The notes: a model not told the origin generated them from the letters alone. A stretch of 64,000 bases of DNA from Ophiura sarsii (GCA_035610835.1 JAYJML010000042.1:124001-188000), one strand, 5' to 3'. Shown: positions 34,128 to 46,795, counted from the stretch's first letter. A program made the numbers and translations.

Positions 34128-36053
34128 TTGAGGATAAAGGGTTGTCACTTGTCAGTACAAGGTCAGAGTAGATATGCATTGCGAACAGCAGTGGATCAAC
34201 GTGGAGAACAGACCATCAACAGAGATGCCAAAGTTGCACATGGTATAAAATCATTCTCTACAGATGACAAGTCAATCCTGAAATGGACACTTATAACCGT
34301 GCACATCAAGCAGAAAATACAGCATCTTTGCGGGCCTTCTCCAATGCTAAGCCTCAGGGAGATATATACAAGCAGGTACGGCCATCACACATCCTCTCAT
34401 CTGAAGTGAAGGTGCAGAAACTAGTATATGTGATGACCACAGAGTACATCAACCCATTTGATCGGAGATTATAAAAAAGATCAAATATACAACCTGAGCT
34501 CTGGAACACCGGTCAACAAGGACATTGCGGATTGAATATTTCAAGTTCTTCCAAATGGCAAGTCAGCACACGAAACTTTTGTAAAGGACAGGCTCGAGTT
34601 AGCAGAAGTGAAGTTTCATGACTTTATAAAGCGTAACAAGCTCACTCTATTTTCAAATAGTGGTAAAAAGCTCAACTGAAGGCACATGGAGATGTCAAAG
34701 ATTGAAGCAAATCGAGATGTATTGGAAAGCTTCTTGCCACTTCAACAAAGCATGGCAGAATTGTTGATTTCAAGAAAGCACTGGAGTATCCGCTAACCCC
34801 TGTCCTACTAAGTCTAAGGAATGCCGATGGGACAAGACGAACGACTCAGAAAAGTGTCCTGATGGATATTCTTGTTGAGAACAATTCAAGAGATACAATG
34901 GATCCTGAGAGTATTCTGCCAGCAAAAGAACATACTATTGCTTATGTCGTATACCTGACGGCCCTCATCAGAACTTTCACATCGTATCCTGATACATATG
35001 AAGGTCTCGCCAGCAAAATTTTCGCCAGCTTCCCCAAGACTGCTGAGAGAAACAAGAGAGGAATGGCACCCAAAGTTCTTATAAGCTCAATACAATCCAA
35101 GTTGCCACGTGACTTCAACAAATTCCTGGCTAAAGGCGAGAACAAGACCAGTCTGATTGAGCTCGTTCGCAGTGTGAAAAGAAAGGAATATACTAGCTGA
35201 TCTGAAGTGTGACGGTGTCTACTTTTCATCGTATAAAGAATGCTAATTCGTTGTCACAAAAGATGATGTTGTTTTGGTTCCAGATCTTAGCAGTAGTCAG
35301 GAAGAAGCAGACACGGAGGTCGTCTTGCATGCAGACCACGCCTTGAGCAGTAACGATGAAGGCATAGCAATAATCCGTTAAGATTCTGGTGACACAGACA
35401 TCACTGTTATTGCAATGTCACATTTCAACGAGAATGGAGACAAAGTGATACTTGACACAAACACTGGAGAATACCGAAAGGCATTCAAGTTGAGTGACAT
35501 CGACCTAACAGCAACACAGAAGTTATGTCTTGTTGGATTCCACGCCTTTACAGGTAACAATTACAACTCGGCCTTTTTCGCAATGGCAAACGTATGTGCT
35601 GGAAGCTGTTAGAGACAAAGCCAAGGTTTGTGGACACTTTCTGTCATCTTGATGAATCAGACGTTCTTTCAGCACATTTGTATGAGGAGCTTGAAGAATA
35701 TGTATCACTCTTGTACGGGTCCGAGTGAAGACCAAAAACCTTTATAAAGCAAGGTATGTGATCTTCTACCGCAAGTTAACGAAGGAGCAAAAAAGTAACA
35801 GATAGCATTATTACCACCATGTCATCAAACACTGCAGCTTCATACACTCAGAGCGCATTTCATAGCTAGAGAACGGCGTTCAGCAGGCATCAACAATTAT
35901 GAAGGCACAGATGCTTGTGAAAATAGTTGAAATGAAGAACTGGAGCATAAGTGGATAGAGACAATGATGTCTGAAGATGTGCAGGAACTGTTTATTGACA
36001 ATGAGTGCGAGGACTTTTCAGAATGCAGTGAGCTGAGCGACTCTGAAGATTAA
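34128..36053 (+). pseudogene. Decayed gene with XPG/PIN-like acidic motifs
   Basis: Pieces in order are SFSTDDKSILKWTL with NRAHQAEN (34250-34315), then IYKQVRPSHILSSEVKVQKL with MTTEYINPFDRRL. DRLELAEVKFHDF follows, then DGTRRTTQKSVLMDIL (34826-34873), and DFNKFLAKGENKTSLIELV near 35113. The C-terminal part has SSQEEADTEVVLHADHA, DSGDTDITV (35380-35406), LVGFHAFTGNNYNSAFF and EELEEYVSLLYG, ending in an acidic tail at the TAA at 36051-36053. The QEEAD, SGDTD and FTGN motifs resemble the acidic clusters of XPG/FEN1-type PIN nucleases. The whole resembles an uncharacterised multicopy family of marine invertebrates. At least four frameshifts and an in-frame stop just before DSGDTD show it is dead. 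Confidence 0.6.
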
Positions 36054-36054
36054 C

Positions 36055-36663
36055 TACACCCATCAAAATATGTAAGTTCCCCCCTAGCATATACTAGAAT
36101 ATTTCCAACAATATTTGATGGATTTAAATAATTAATTGTCAGCTATAAGGATGCACCCATTTGTTAGGCACATTTTGATACCAAACTTCTTGGCCTTTAG
36201 ACAATGCAACGATAAGAAATTGTGCCATTTATCAATTTTTATACAGAAAAAAAAGTGGCACTAAATCTCACTGGCTATGGCTGGTTTTGTCCATAAAATT
36301 AACAAACATTTTAGACAATAAATGCTACCGTGTCTTGGTGCACAAGATTATGATCTGCTTATTGATTTTCTTGAAATGATGCCACACATAATTGTTTGGT
36401 AGATTCCCATGTCTGTGCACGAAAATCCACCAAGAAAATGTCTGTTAATTTATGGACAAAACCATCCACTTTTTTTTCTGTATAAAAATGGTAAATGGCA
36501 CAATTTCTTATCGTTGCATTGTCTAAGGCCAATAAATGTGGTATCAAAATGTGCCTAACAATTGGGTGCATCTTTCTAGCTGAAAATAATTTAAATCCGA
36601 CAAATATTTTTGGAAATATTTTAGTATATGCTAGGGGGGAACTTACATATTTTGATGGGTGTA
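36055..36663. repeat. 609-bp palindrome behind the PIN-like gene
   Basis: TACACCCATCAAAATATGTA at 36055 pairs with TACATATTTTGATGGGTGTA ending at 36663. The arms of about 220 bp keep pairing (CAATGCAACGATAAGAAATT with its partner) around a ~150 bp centre. It starts two bases after the stop codon of the PIN-like gene. It may be an inserted MITE or part of the element. Confidence 0.75.
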
Positions 36664-37285
36664 TAACATTTATGCAGAAAACATTACATGGACAATTCAG
36701 TAAACTCTTTTTACGCTTTTAGCATCTAAAAAAACTGTTCTTCAATGCACATTTGTTATTAAATGTTGTGGTGGCCAATTGAAAAGCGGCTTATTTTGAA
36801 CCTTTTAATAGAGTCTGTATAACCAAAGAACCTTCTTTGTTAATAGCTCTAATCACAAATGCAAAAAGAGGTCAATCATGCCTCAGGGATGCTTAATTAA
36901 CCCATAATATACACACTTTATATGGGATTCTGGTGGCCATTTTGAAAAGCGCCCTAATTTTGAACCTCATAATAGATTTTGTGTTACCAATCTATATAGA
37001 TTCTTTCTGAATACCTCTAATCAAAACGAATGCAAAAAGTGGTCAAACATGCTTCATGAATGCTTATTTAACCCATATACACACTTTATGTGGGATTTTG
37101 AAAAGCGCCCTCATTTTGGACCTCTTTATAGATTCTATAATACAAACGTAGCTTCATCATGAATAACTCTAATCAAAATGAAATCAAAAAGTGGTCAAAC
37201 ATGCCTCATAGATACTTATTTAACCCATATACACACTTTATATGGGATTTTGGCGGCCATTTTGAAAAAGCGCCCTCACAGAAAA

Positions 37286-38530
37286 GTTCTCAGGATACAG
37301 CCTGTTTACCTCAGATATTCTTGTTCCCCATGAAAAACTGATCTACAAAAACCACATAAGAATTTCTCCTTCTCCAGGTGGCACCGCCCTCAATTTCAAC
37401 CCGGACAATGACACTTTTGGACTATTCCTTTCCGAAAATATAATTTGTAAGAACACAAAGGAAAACCTAGAGCTGTCCCAAAATGATTAATACACATCGA
37501 TGCCAAACCTTCATTATAGTTTCAATCATGAACATCAATGGTAGGCCTATTATATACTTTCATGGAATTCAGACTAATCTAACTGAAGATACACGGCCCG
37601 ATATGTTCGGGATGGGGATTTCACTCTTGTCAGCAAAGTGCAAACAAAATGTGCGTATAACTCTTTCCACGCGGCAATTAGTTTTACCATTATACAAAAC
37701 AGATTTTTCAGAAACCTTTCTTAACTATTAAAAATTACTGAACCAACTAGGCAAGTAAGTATCAGAGTTTGCTCTCGTCTGCTATTCTAACGTCGGTTAC
37801 CTTCAAAATATTAAGGATTCTTTATTATAAATCAATTAAAAGGGTATACAACATTCTTCGACCAAAATATACGATCATTCCTTTCTGACCATCAGTGGAA
37901 ATCGGAACAAAATCTAGGATCGAAGGTAGGGAACCTATCATAAACAATATGCATTTAGTCATCTATGAAACTACTCGTAATGAGATTGAGCCCTGTACCC
38001 AAAAGTAATACATAAAACGGTTCAAAATTATCTAACCAATAAATTCATGACAATTATTGTAAAACAATCAAACGTGTAACATGATTTATTCCAATTGAAT
38101 GCTGATTTCTGAAATTCGCCGGAAAAGCGGCACTTAGGCCTGAGTATCAATATTAAAATGTTACCTGTACGTGAACAAACGTCGCCCCGTTGTTCCCCTT
38201 CCCGGACATTTCATTGAGAAATGGTCACCTTAAATATCGGATTCGGGTACCTTAAAACCCTCTCTATGATAGAAATAGACAAGGGTTGCCTAAATATAGT
38301 TTAACATCCTACATGTACGTGCACTGCGCCATCTGCTATAGTAACGATTATCTGCGAGTGCAATATTGGGCATTAATATGATTAATGCGAATAATGCTCG
38401 ATGATGGCCCCTCTCGCTAAAACCGATGCGAATACATTGAACCTCGCAGCGAAAATCTATTCGCGTACGGTAGGCCTTAGTGGAATTAAATCATGTTTAT
38501 TAAGTGTTATAGGCCTTCCGTTGACTCTTA
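37286..38530. other. Non-coding with scraps of repeat D
   Basis: 37473-37505 (inverted) and 37667-37755 (direct) resemble parts of the 18.9-19.4 kb repeat. No gene or array is otherwise recognised. Confidence 0.35.
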
Positions 38531-41500
38531 TGGACAAATGCGGGGGGGGGGGGGGGGGGGGAATTGCTAGCTTTATTTTCTATCAATTTTAAACAAAAAG
38601 TCAATTATTGATGGGCGCCGCCAATATGAATTATAAATTATAGGTTTCGTTGTCATCATCATGATCATTTACACACATAAACATTTTAACATTGGTAAAC
38701 GATATGAATAATAAAAAGGTGCAAAATAAAATAAAGAAATAAAATAGGAAGAACGGGAATAAATGCCACCCTTTCCATTACCTTTTATACGCGTCGCCTC
38801 CCCAGTTTTCAGTGTAGCTTTATCATATTGTGTGTATTATGCTGCGAGTACACAATTTAGCACAGATAGTCATATCATAATCATGATAATTGACAGTTGT
38901 TCGTGGGTAAATTGCATGATAGTTTGGCCTATAACCGCTATGGCAAAACCGTGTAAATAGGACTGTAGAATGTTTCACTTTAGAAAAATAGACACCTCAT
39001 CAAAAGAACCAATTGTATTACTTGGAAACCGTCCAGAAATGGTTATACCTATCTCATCACTTTTCATGAAGCCTATTATAATGTGAAGCCACACATCAAA
39101 ATAAAGGGGGGATTTGAAGGTGGAATCATTTGTGAGTTAATAAATACATGTGCTCTCAGAGCATATTTCAAGCTGACACCAACAGTATCAAATATATTAA
39201 TTCGTCATAATACGGTATGTTCTTAATTACTTTATCTAGGCATATCTTGAAAACACACACATCTGCAAAGCCCCCCCCCCCCCCCCCCACCCCCTGCGCT
39301 ATTTTTGATACGCTGCAGTACGACTGAAAACTCTTGTTTCATCGTCAAGTTTCATCGTCAATTTAAACCTGATTAATGCGGCGCTCCTTGGTCAAAAAAG
39401 AAATTCCTACTTTCGGCATGGGAAACTATAGTCATAAGCTTCAAGAACTCACATTGATTTCCGACATCACTTGAAGTCCACATTACAGTTCGCTTGAATG
39501 CGCAACTACAAATAAAGTATTACGACCAGGTGGTGCCTTACATGTATAATGATAAAATATATTTAGGCATGTTTAGGGCTATGTGCTGATTAACTCGACG
39601 CTATAGGTGAATCCGTCACATGTACATCTCGTTTGTGAAAATGTGATGAAAGTGCTATCTCATACGTGGGCAAGGCTGTGTAAACCCCCTCTCTGAGCCC
39701 CACTCGCACCATTATTCCATTCCTAAATGATTGTATTTATTTGTTTTTAAGGTAACCCATAGATCATACTTTTTATCTTGCCTGTCATGGGTGACATCAC
39801 ACATGACCCTACATGTTACAGAAACATAAATTGTCCGAGCCAATTATTTGTGGTGGGAAAATAACAGATATCTATAAAAAAAAGAACGGAAAACAAGGGA
39901 GGAGGATAGTAGTAGTTTGCGCCGCGCAGTATTTGGTTGAATCCAACGAAAGTGTCCACAGCTAGATGGTTAAGGTCCAGTTTCAAAATGCTTCGATCTC
40001 TTATTCCTTTTCCCCACTCAAAGTCAACATAGCAAGATTGAATGGAAAAAGGGACATCACTAAAATCTCTCCAATTGACCACCTGGCGGGAATGATGAAG
40101 TTGAAGGTACACTTCTCAATGTTACCTACAAATACAAGTACCATATTTTGATTAAGTGATGATTATTCCACCTATTTACATATTTCATTCAAATTTGTGA
40201 TTGTATTGTATTCAGAAGATGCTAATGCTGAAAGAAAGTGGACATTATTTGTCCAGGTACTCATCTTTTTTTTAACATTTTAGATTCACACAGTTAGGTA
40301 GCATTTTCAGGCTCTCAATACTTTGAAGCATGAGGTGAGTTATTTGTGTACTCTAATCAAGATGATTCTAATGAACATTTGTTTTCATGCACCTCAAAGA
40401 GGGGGAATGACCCTTTCTGTAATTTTTTTTTTAGCATGCACCCACAAACCTAAGTACATAGAGGTATGAGGAAATTTGGTATTCGTTCGAAGGTTACAGT
40501 TAATGTATACGTAAGAGAAGTAAAATTGTAGTAAATTAATGTTCTACTTAAGGTTGGTGACAACCCCAAAAATGTGAAAAATAGAGAGCACCGTAACTTT
40601 TAAACTATAACTGTGATGAATGTAAAATAATACAATTATGGAATGGAAATGAGTCAGAGATTCCATTTTTGATATCAAATTGCACTAAAAATGTCGATTT
40701 TTGACTAAATGGCAAAACAATCACTTTTTGGTAAAACAAATCTTTGACAGGCTACAAAAGTCAATTGTGAGTTAAAAATCCTGAAATTTGCTAGAAACCT
40801 TGTTAAGACAAAACTCTAGGAGTGGTATTTTGAAATTTTTATTTTAGGCCTAACTTTTGAAAATGTTGACCAAAAAGTGATCTTTTTTTTTGCACTTTTT
40901 GGTCAAAATTAATTTATGTTACATTTTGGGGTGAAATAATTATGCAGGGTTGTTAACAATATTTTTTGTAATGTTTAAATTCTAATATTATGAATATATT
41001 CCCAGGAGTTTACTTTAAATAGATACTACAATATTAATTTATTGTTGAAAAAATATACAATATCTAACTGTCAGTTGTAATTTTGAATAGGTTTATTAAG
41101 AACAATATATCAGGCAACATTTTTAAGCATTCCTATAAGAGAAAAACATGTTAAGACTTAAAACACGGTAGCTTATATTGCAATAAGCAAAGTATTTGTT
41201 GGTAACACATTTTGTTCTTAACTTCAAGAGCAAAATTGTACTCGACGTAGTTTGTATGCCCTGAATCGCGTGTGAGGGGGAATTTCGTATCAAAATGGTG
41301 TCTTAATTGCTTGACTTTATAAGTAGATATAAGAATGTGCACTCAGCGCTGCTTTTACAGAACAATCAGAATTGTGTAATATTCATCATTTGAATAAAAC
41401 AGCAAGATTAACCAAATAAACATCAAACTAATATAAAACCATGTTCCTATTTCTAAGATATAAAAGAAAACACCCTAAGCATCAATAACCTGACTAGTGA

Positions 41501-41870
41501 TAGACCTATACTGTAAATATTCTTGATCCCCTAATTTGGCCCTAGTGAATCCTGGCTGTGCCAGTCAGTGTGTACAGCTCACCCTAGCCATTCCGGGGGT
41601 AACACACAAACTATTGATTTTTGCAGGAAATGAATAAAACAATACCAAACTTGTTCAGAACCATCTGTAATTTGTAGGGGCAAACACGCGTGTAGCGCGC
41701 AAAAGTTGTTGCCGTTTAATATCAAAATTAGCTTAATTTGGAATAAAAGTAGGTATTTCCGACGATTTTAGAGCTATTTTTAAGTTATTTTTTACTATAA
41801 AAGTCAAGCCACTGGGCAAATTAGGGATGTACTGCACGGTCATGGGTAACATTATATTTTGTCACATTTC
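38531..41870. other. Non-coding with homopolymer tracts and a hairpin
   Basis: PolyG lies at about 38542-38561 and polyC at about 39270-39288. TTGACCAAAAAGTG (40866-40879) faces CACTTTTTGGTCAA (40893-40906), a 14-bp perfect hairpin with a T-rich loop. A 98-codon minus-strand frame at 39816-40112 has no recognised domain. The rest is AT-rich, unique-looking sequence. Confidence 0.4.
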
Positions 41871-41879
41871 ATTTGGGGG

Positions 41880-41937
41880 CATGACGGGGATGCCCCTCCC
41901 CTCCCACCCCACCCCTCCCCCTCCGGTTACGCCACTG
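41880..41937. repeat. hAT-type terminus with a C-rich run
   Basis: A C-rich run (CCCCTCCCCTCCCACC) precedes CTCCGGTTACGCCACTG ending at 41937. This is the same end motif as at 16604, 43728 and 50532. The partner end was not found. Confidence 0.5.
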
Positions 41938-42171
41938 GATCATACCCACTTCCATGTTTACCCACATACATGCGGAAACAAATGCTTGTTCATAGCATTA
42001 TTATTACTCACTATAAAAGGGTATGGTTGGTATCCTGGGTATCCGGTCAACTCAACGTTCGATCAATTCAACCGTTACGCAGACATGAGAATGACTTTGC
42101 ATGAACAAACCTGAACATCCTGAAAATGTATGGGACAACTCGTGCCTATAACTACATGTAAATATATATAT

Positions 42172-42747
42172 ATGTATTGACAACCGTTTCTGGTTAGACT
42201 AGCCATTGAACAAAGTGCTCAATACCGTAAACGGTAGAGCGTATACAAATTCAGAGGTATAGACCTTCCGGAATATTATCGCTACTCTGAGTTTCATGGA
42301 CAATCCCATACGGTCATTTTGTCCAATCGTCAGGCGAAAGATGTCTCTCTGATTGGAGGTCTTTGACACATTGAAAATGCGAATACACAATCAATGGTGT
42401 TAAAACTTGCGATCAGAGCAACAAATATTCCAAAGGGGATCTATACACATTAAGATATCAAAAGATAATCAAAAAGTGCTCAACTGATAAATCAGGAGCG
42501 TAATATGTATTGACAACCGTTTCTGGTTAGACTAGCCATTGAACAAAGTGCTCAATACCGTAAACGGTAGAGCGTATACAAATTCAGAGGTATAGACCTT
42601 CCGGAATATTATCGCTACTCTGAGTTTCATGGACAATCCCATACGGTCATTTTGTCCAATCGTCAGGCGAAAGATGTCTCTCTGATCGGAGGTCTTTGAC
42701 ACATTGAAAATGCGAATACACAATCAATGGTGTTAAAACTTGCGATC
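42172..42747. repeat. Two near-identical 243-bp direct repeats, 90 bp apart
   Basis: 42172-42414 and 42505-42747 begin ATGTATTGACAACCGTTTCT and end AAAACTTGCGATC. They differ by what I read as a single base over the compared stretch (GATTGGAGG versus GATCGGAGG). A diverged inverted copy lies at 53575-53745. The identical short open frames inside are a by-product of the duplication. The near-identity implies a recent event or gene conversion. Confidence 0.8.
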
Positions 42748-42991
42748 TATTATACCTCTGACCTCCGAATAGAGCAAAATATTTGTGCCTATATTATATT
42801 GTAAATATCCATCTACCTAGACATTAGGCCCATGTTATTCTTAAAAAATAACAAGAGCGGATATAATTATAGGCTATAGGGTTTTTGTTCTTTGGTGTTC
42901 TTGGTTTTTATTTCATTTAATTTTTTTTGAGGATAATGTAAACAATTATAAGATATTAAAGTATTTTATTATTTATTTTGATAGCACTTAC

Positions 42992-43513
42992 TGGTCCACC
43001 TGTTGGTAACTGTATAGTTGAAGTCTGCTGAAGCGACATTATTTGTCTCACAATTGTTCAGGCAATTTGTTGCAATTTTTTGCATGGCATCACACTTTCA
43101 GTACTCTTCATTTCCATTAGAATAACGTCACATGCCGTGTCCAAGTTCAGTTTTTGCTGTCTTTTTTCATGATTCAGTTTCCGGCGTTTGGATGCTACTT
43201 TCCCATAACTTTGTCGGCGCTTAACTGCATAATAGGATACATGTTTCACAGTGAATATCTTCATGAGGCGCCCATATTATAACTGGCTTTCCTGATGGTC
43301 TTTGGAATGACGATACGCAGCTCTTACAAATATGTTCTGGGTGAACTGCTGCTTTGTCTTCTTTAATATCAATTTTGTACAATAGGTTGCACAGATGTTT
43401 GTTTTTGTGTATGATTTTTTGAGTTCTGGATTGCTGCCAAGTTAGGCATCTTTGCCCGCAAACCCTACAAAGGGCATCAATGGCGTTTTGATGACTAGCC
43501 ATCACTCATATTT
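42992..43513 (-). pseudogene. Exon encoding a RAG1 N-terminus-like zinc-binding region, frameshifted
   Basis: On the minus strand an acceptor (TTTTTTTCTTTACAG) precedes 43513 and a consensus donor GTAAGTG follows 42992, defining a 522-nt exon. From the ATG at 43502 it reads NAIDALCRVCGQRCLTWQQS, then NLLYKIDIKEDKAAVHPEHI, ICKSC, VIIWAPHEDIHCETC and a basic KRRQSYGKVASKRRKLNHEK. The order C-x2-C, hydrophobic-IDI, VHP-x2-IC-x2-C, W-x-PH, HC-x2-C and a basic stretch matches the region before the RING finger of RAG1. It also matches RAG1-N-like mobile genes described in molluscs (N-RAG-TP). A one-base shift after HCETC and a later stop make this copy look dead. No RING exon was found nearby. Confidence 0.6.
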
Positions 43514-43674
43514 CTGTAAAGAAAAAAATATATTTGAGGGGATAAGCAACTAAATTATTTTACAATGGGATTACTATGGATGCTGCACAGATGTGCAATG
43601 TGTTTCCAATCTGTGGTAGGCCTACCGTACGTTAATTATACGTCCACTTGAATGGAATTTGCTTACATTTCACC

Positions 43675-43728
43675 GCCTCCACTGGCCCCCACCCCTGGAC
43701 CCCCCCCCCCCACCTGTGTACGCCACTG
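43675..43728. repeat. hAT-type terminus with polyC
   Basis: CCACCCCTGGAC, polyC and CACCTGTGTACGCCACTG at 43711-43728 form the same right end as at 16604. The left partner is not identified. Confidence 0.5.
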
Positions 43729-43739
43729 AGTATTGCAGG

Positions 43740-44809
43740 TGCAAACATAACTGTGGTTTCACGAGACCTGACGATCATGACCTCGGGCCGGATGCTATGA
43801 TAAAAATCGGGTTTGTTTTTATGCAAAGGAATAAAATCACTGACATATTCAATTATGTTGTTTGTCAATTAGGCCTATGATATGTTAACTTGTTTATTGT
43901 CCTGTAACGGAATAACAATTTGGGAATTCTGGACATTTCAGTATTTTAATCATGCATACATCGGTGGCATGCTACATTTTTAAGGAGACATAAATTTATA
44001 CACTTTTCTTCTTGTACCAGTCCAAAACATAATTTGGTAAAAATGGCTAAAGCTTCAAGGCTAAAGCTGCGACCTAGGCTTACATTTTACAACAATGAAC
44101 TTAGTGACAATTAAAACTTGAAGTAGACCCCAGCGCAGGCCTAGATTTTACTTATTTATTGTATCTATCAATGAAGCTGTAGGTCTGCACAGGAACAATA
44201 ACGACTTGCGTCACTGTCGGGAACCTGGAAGTATTACATAAAATGAGACCTTCGTGTGGTAAAACATTCCAAATTCGACACTTTTAACCTTGTTTACCAG
44301 TGAAAGGTACTCGTTTTTGTTGTATATATTTTGAACACTAATATCACATGAATCGTGATATTGATACCAAGTTTGTTTTTATGATTAAGAATTGTATACT
44401 TACACTAGATGGTTCAATTTAAGTTTACATTTCACTAACAGACGATAAACGGGGCACTGTTCCTCTAGAAGAAATCTCGCGAAATACCGAAAGTTACGGC
44501 GCCGTGGGAATTGTACACAAAAATGGCTCCAAAATCCTTCGAAAATTGACACCAAAAAAAATGAGCCACGATCAAACCAAATACAAAATAAGGTAGCCCG
44601 TACACGACTGAACACTAGTTGACTAACAGATGTGTAAAAAATGAACGTTAAAAGGATGTTTGCAGTGAAATTTAGATGCTTATTTTTATTTCATGCAAGT
44701 TACCATTATTTACATCGTAATCTCGCGAAAACACGTAGATGGCTTGTTGTAATGTTGGTGACGCGAGATTTCAACACAGTTGCCGTCGAGGGCGAAAACG
44801 AACAGCGGT
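43740..44809. other. Non-coding, nothing recognised
   Basis: No domain, array or terminal repeat is supported. Short frames at 44400-44615 and 44641-44883 lack motifs. Confidence 0.4.
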
Positions 44810-46795
44810 GCGTACGCGTCTGCGCAATCCGAGAAATGTTGGCAAATAAACAGGCATGTCCCTTCTTGATAGGATATAGTTAGTATAATAGTCTCCTTAT
44901 AATCAATAACACTGACTCCTGTCCATACTTATTACAAAAATATAGTTTAACAAAGTAGTTATGTGAGGAAGGATGATCAATAATGTCATCTGCTATTAAA
45001 GCTGCCGAATTCGGCAGCCTTGACATGAAAACGTTCAGAGGCCATGTGTTCAGAGGCCATGTGCAATGACTACGGTTACCGTAGTCATTGTTTTCCTCTT
45101 CACATATCATTGTTGTATAAATCATACCATATTTTGAGCAGGGGATCACATGAAAAATCGAAATTGCGTCGTATGCAGGGGCTTTTCATTGTCTAAAAGC
45201 GTATGTATACATTATAATAGCAAATACGACACATTAATGTTAATTCAATTCAAATTCAATTCAAATTTATTTCCATATAAAAACACTACATCAAAAATGT
45301 AATACTTAAAAACAACAATAGCGTATGGAGGAATAGGCTAAAAAGCCAATAAGGCCTGTAAATAGCCTACCCCTTTAAATACAATACAGTACAAATAATT
45401 AATAAAACAAAATCTGACAAAGACTTAAATAAGACAAGACATACAAGGACGAGCTCAATAAGCGAATTATTCATATTTTTGGATGATGTTTTTCTTAAGT
45501 TTGTTTCCAAAATGGTTCACAGATGATGATTCTTTTATTAATTTTGAAAGTGAATTCCAAAGAATGGGACCACGCGTTCGAATAGCATGGTCGGAAAATG
45601 ATTTCTTCTTATTTGTCAAATTAAAATCATGAACGTGTCGTGAACATCAGAGCGTTTTTTGAAGTAATTTTTGAATGACGTGGGAAGTTCATTTATTGAA
45701 AATGTGTACATAAAAACCCCAAGTTCTAGTGTGTGCATATCAGTTACCGTAAGACATTATTTTTTGGCAAATAAAGGTCCGGTATGACTTCGGTAATGAC
45801 TCTTAGAAACAGTTCTTACTGCCCATTTTTGTAATTTGTGGAGCACCACATACAATATCGCTTAAGTTTGAATTACAATTGTTATAAGATACATATTGTG
45901 TTCTGTTACTACAGTAGTTCTTAAACCAATCAAGTACGTTTGTTTAATAGTAAAACAAATGTAATTAATTGTTTGAATAAATATGAAAAATCCACAAAAA
46001 TTTCATCATATATCAACAAATTCAAATTGTCCCATACTTCCTTCTGTCGTGGTGGGGCAGCATAATGCTCCAATATATGTAAAAGTATTTTATGATCAAT
46101 TGTATTGAACGCTTTCAATAAATCAAGGAATATTCCAAGTGTGGTTTCATTTTTTTATACGGCAGTGTTGATTTATCCACCGGCTGAGCAATAGCCATGT
46201 AGGTTGAATGCTTGGGGCGAACACCAAATTGTTTGTCATTAAGGATTTCATGAGTATTAATATAGTCAAAACATCTATCAAATACAAGTCTTCCAGAATT
46301 TTAGAAAAGCAAGGTAAAAGTGACACTGGGCGGTAATTTGAAGAAAAAAACCATTAGCATCAGCTTTTTTTTATAGATTGGTATAACTTTTGCCTTTTTT
46401 GTTTTTTCTCTGGAACAATGCCTGTTAACAGTGATACAATAAATATACTTGTAAGTGGTTTTACAATTACATTTCCCACTGATTGTATAATGAAATTTCC
46501 AATATTGTCATGACCAGCACTTTTATTTTGGTTAAATTGTTAATTATCTTCATGTCCAATTCAACAATTGGTTTCATATACACACTGATCGTTGAGGTAG
46601 TCATAATATGTAGTTGTTGCCATTGTTTTGAATGTCTGATGCAAGCTTAGGTCCTACGTTAACAAAAAAAATCAAAAAAAATCATTAAATTGATTAGAAA
46701 TGTAATGATCGACAACCACGATAACTTAAACAAATAATCACTATATTTCAAGCCGTATTCACCGATGAGATACGTACATGTAGGCCTTATCCAAA
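44810..46795 (-). mobile_element. Repeat B, copy 3, split by a LINE
   Basis: 44815-45240 matches 30395-30870 (GCGTCTGCGCAATCCGAGAA, GCTGCCGAATTCGGCAGC, CATATTTTGAGCAGGGG). After the LINE, 46697-46790 matches 22676-22750 and 30866-30886 (ATGATCGACAACCACGATA, CACCGATGAGATACGT). Only the non-coding end of repeat B is present. The flanks join at ACACATTTAATGATCG as in copy 2, which places the LINE insertion and a target duplication around TAATG. Confidence 0.7.
45243..46697 (-). pseudogene. CR1/L2-type LINE, RT fragment and 3' tail, inserted in repeat B
   Basis: On the minus strand RT motifs appear in order: NDKQFGVRPKHST (about 46241-46203), then LGIFLDLLKAFNTIDHKILL (46142-46083). The second word covers the palm A motif, in which the usual D of AFDTI is N. 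The last part ends in a tail of TTGAATTTGAATTGAATT at 45273-45241, the kind of A/T-rich short-repeat 3' end seen in CR1/L2/RTE LINEs. The 5' part is missing, as is usual after incomplete reverse transcription, and several stops interrupt the frame. Confidence 0.75.

Larger units (their letters stand above)
33640..37285 (+). mobile_element. Large element with inverted arrays of ~155-bp repeats around a decayed gene
   Basis: The left end (33645-34060) holds about three units with AAAATGGCCGCCAAA, GAGGGCGCTTTTC, GGGTTAAATAAGCAT and TTTTGATTAGAGTTATTC. The right end (36770-37275) holds about four units of the reverse complement at 155-165 bp spacing. Between them is one gene on the + strand (about 34128-36053) and a 609-bp palindrome (36055-36663). 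The outer borders and target duplication could not be fixed. Architecture and gene together suggest a DNA transposon, but no standard transposase is recognised. The core GGCGGCCATTTTG links it loosely to the 4.4-5.8 kb repeat. Confidence 0.65.

Noticed and set aside
40866..40906. 14-bp hairpin with T-rich loop as a terminator or ncRNA
   Set aside because: No adjacent gene or transcript signal; a chance or repeat-derived hairpin is enough.
37286..41870. Possible CRISPR-like or host-defence arrays
   Set aside because: No regularly spaced identical repeats with unique spacers exist anywhere in the window, and the genome is eukaryotic.
42199..42723. Two nearly identical 63-codon minus-strand frames
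   Set aside because: Their identity reflects the 243-bp DNA duplication, and the diverged inverted copy at 53.6 kb does not keep the frame.
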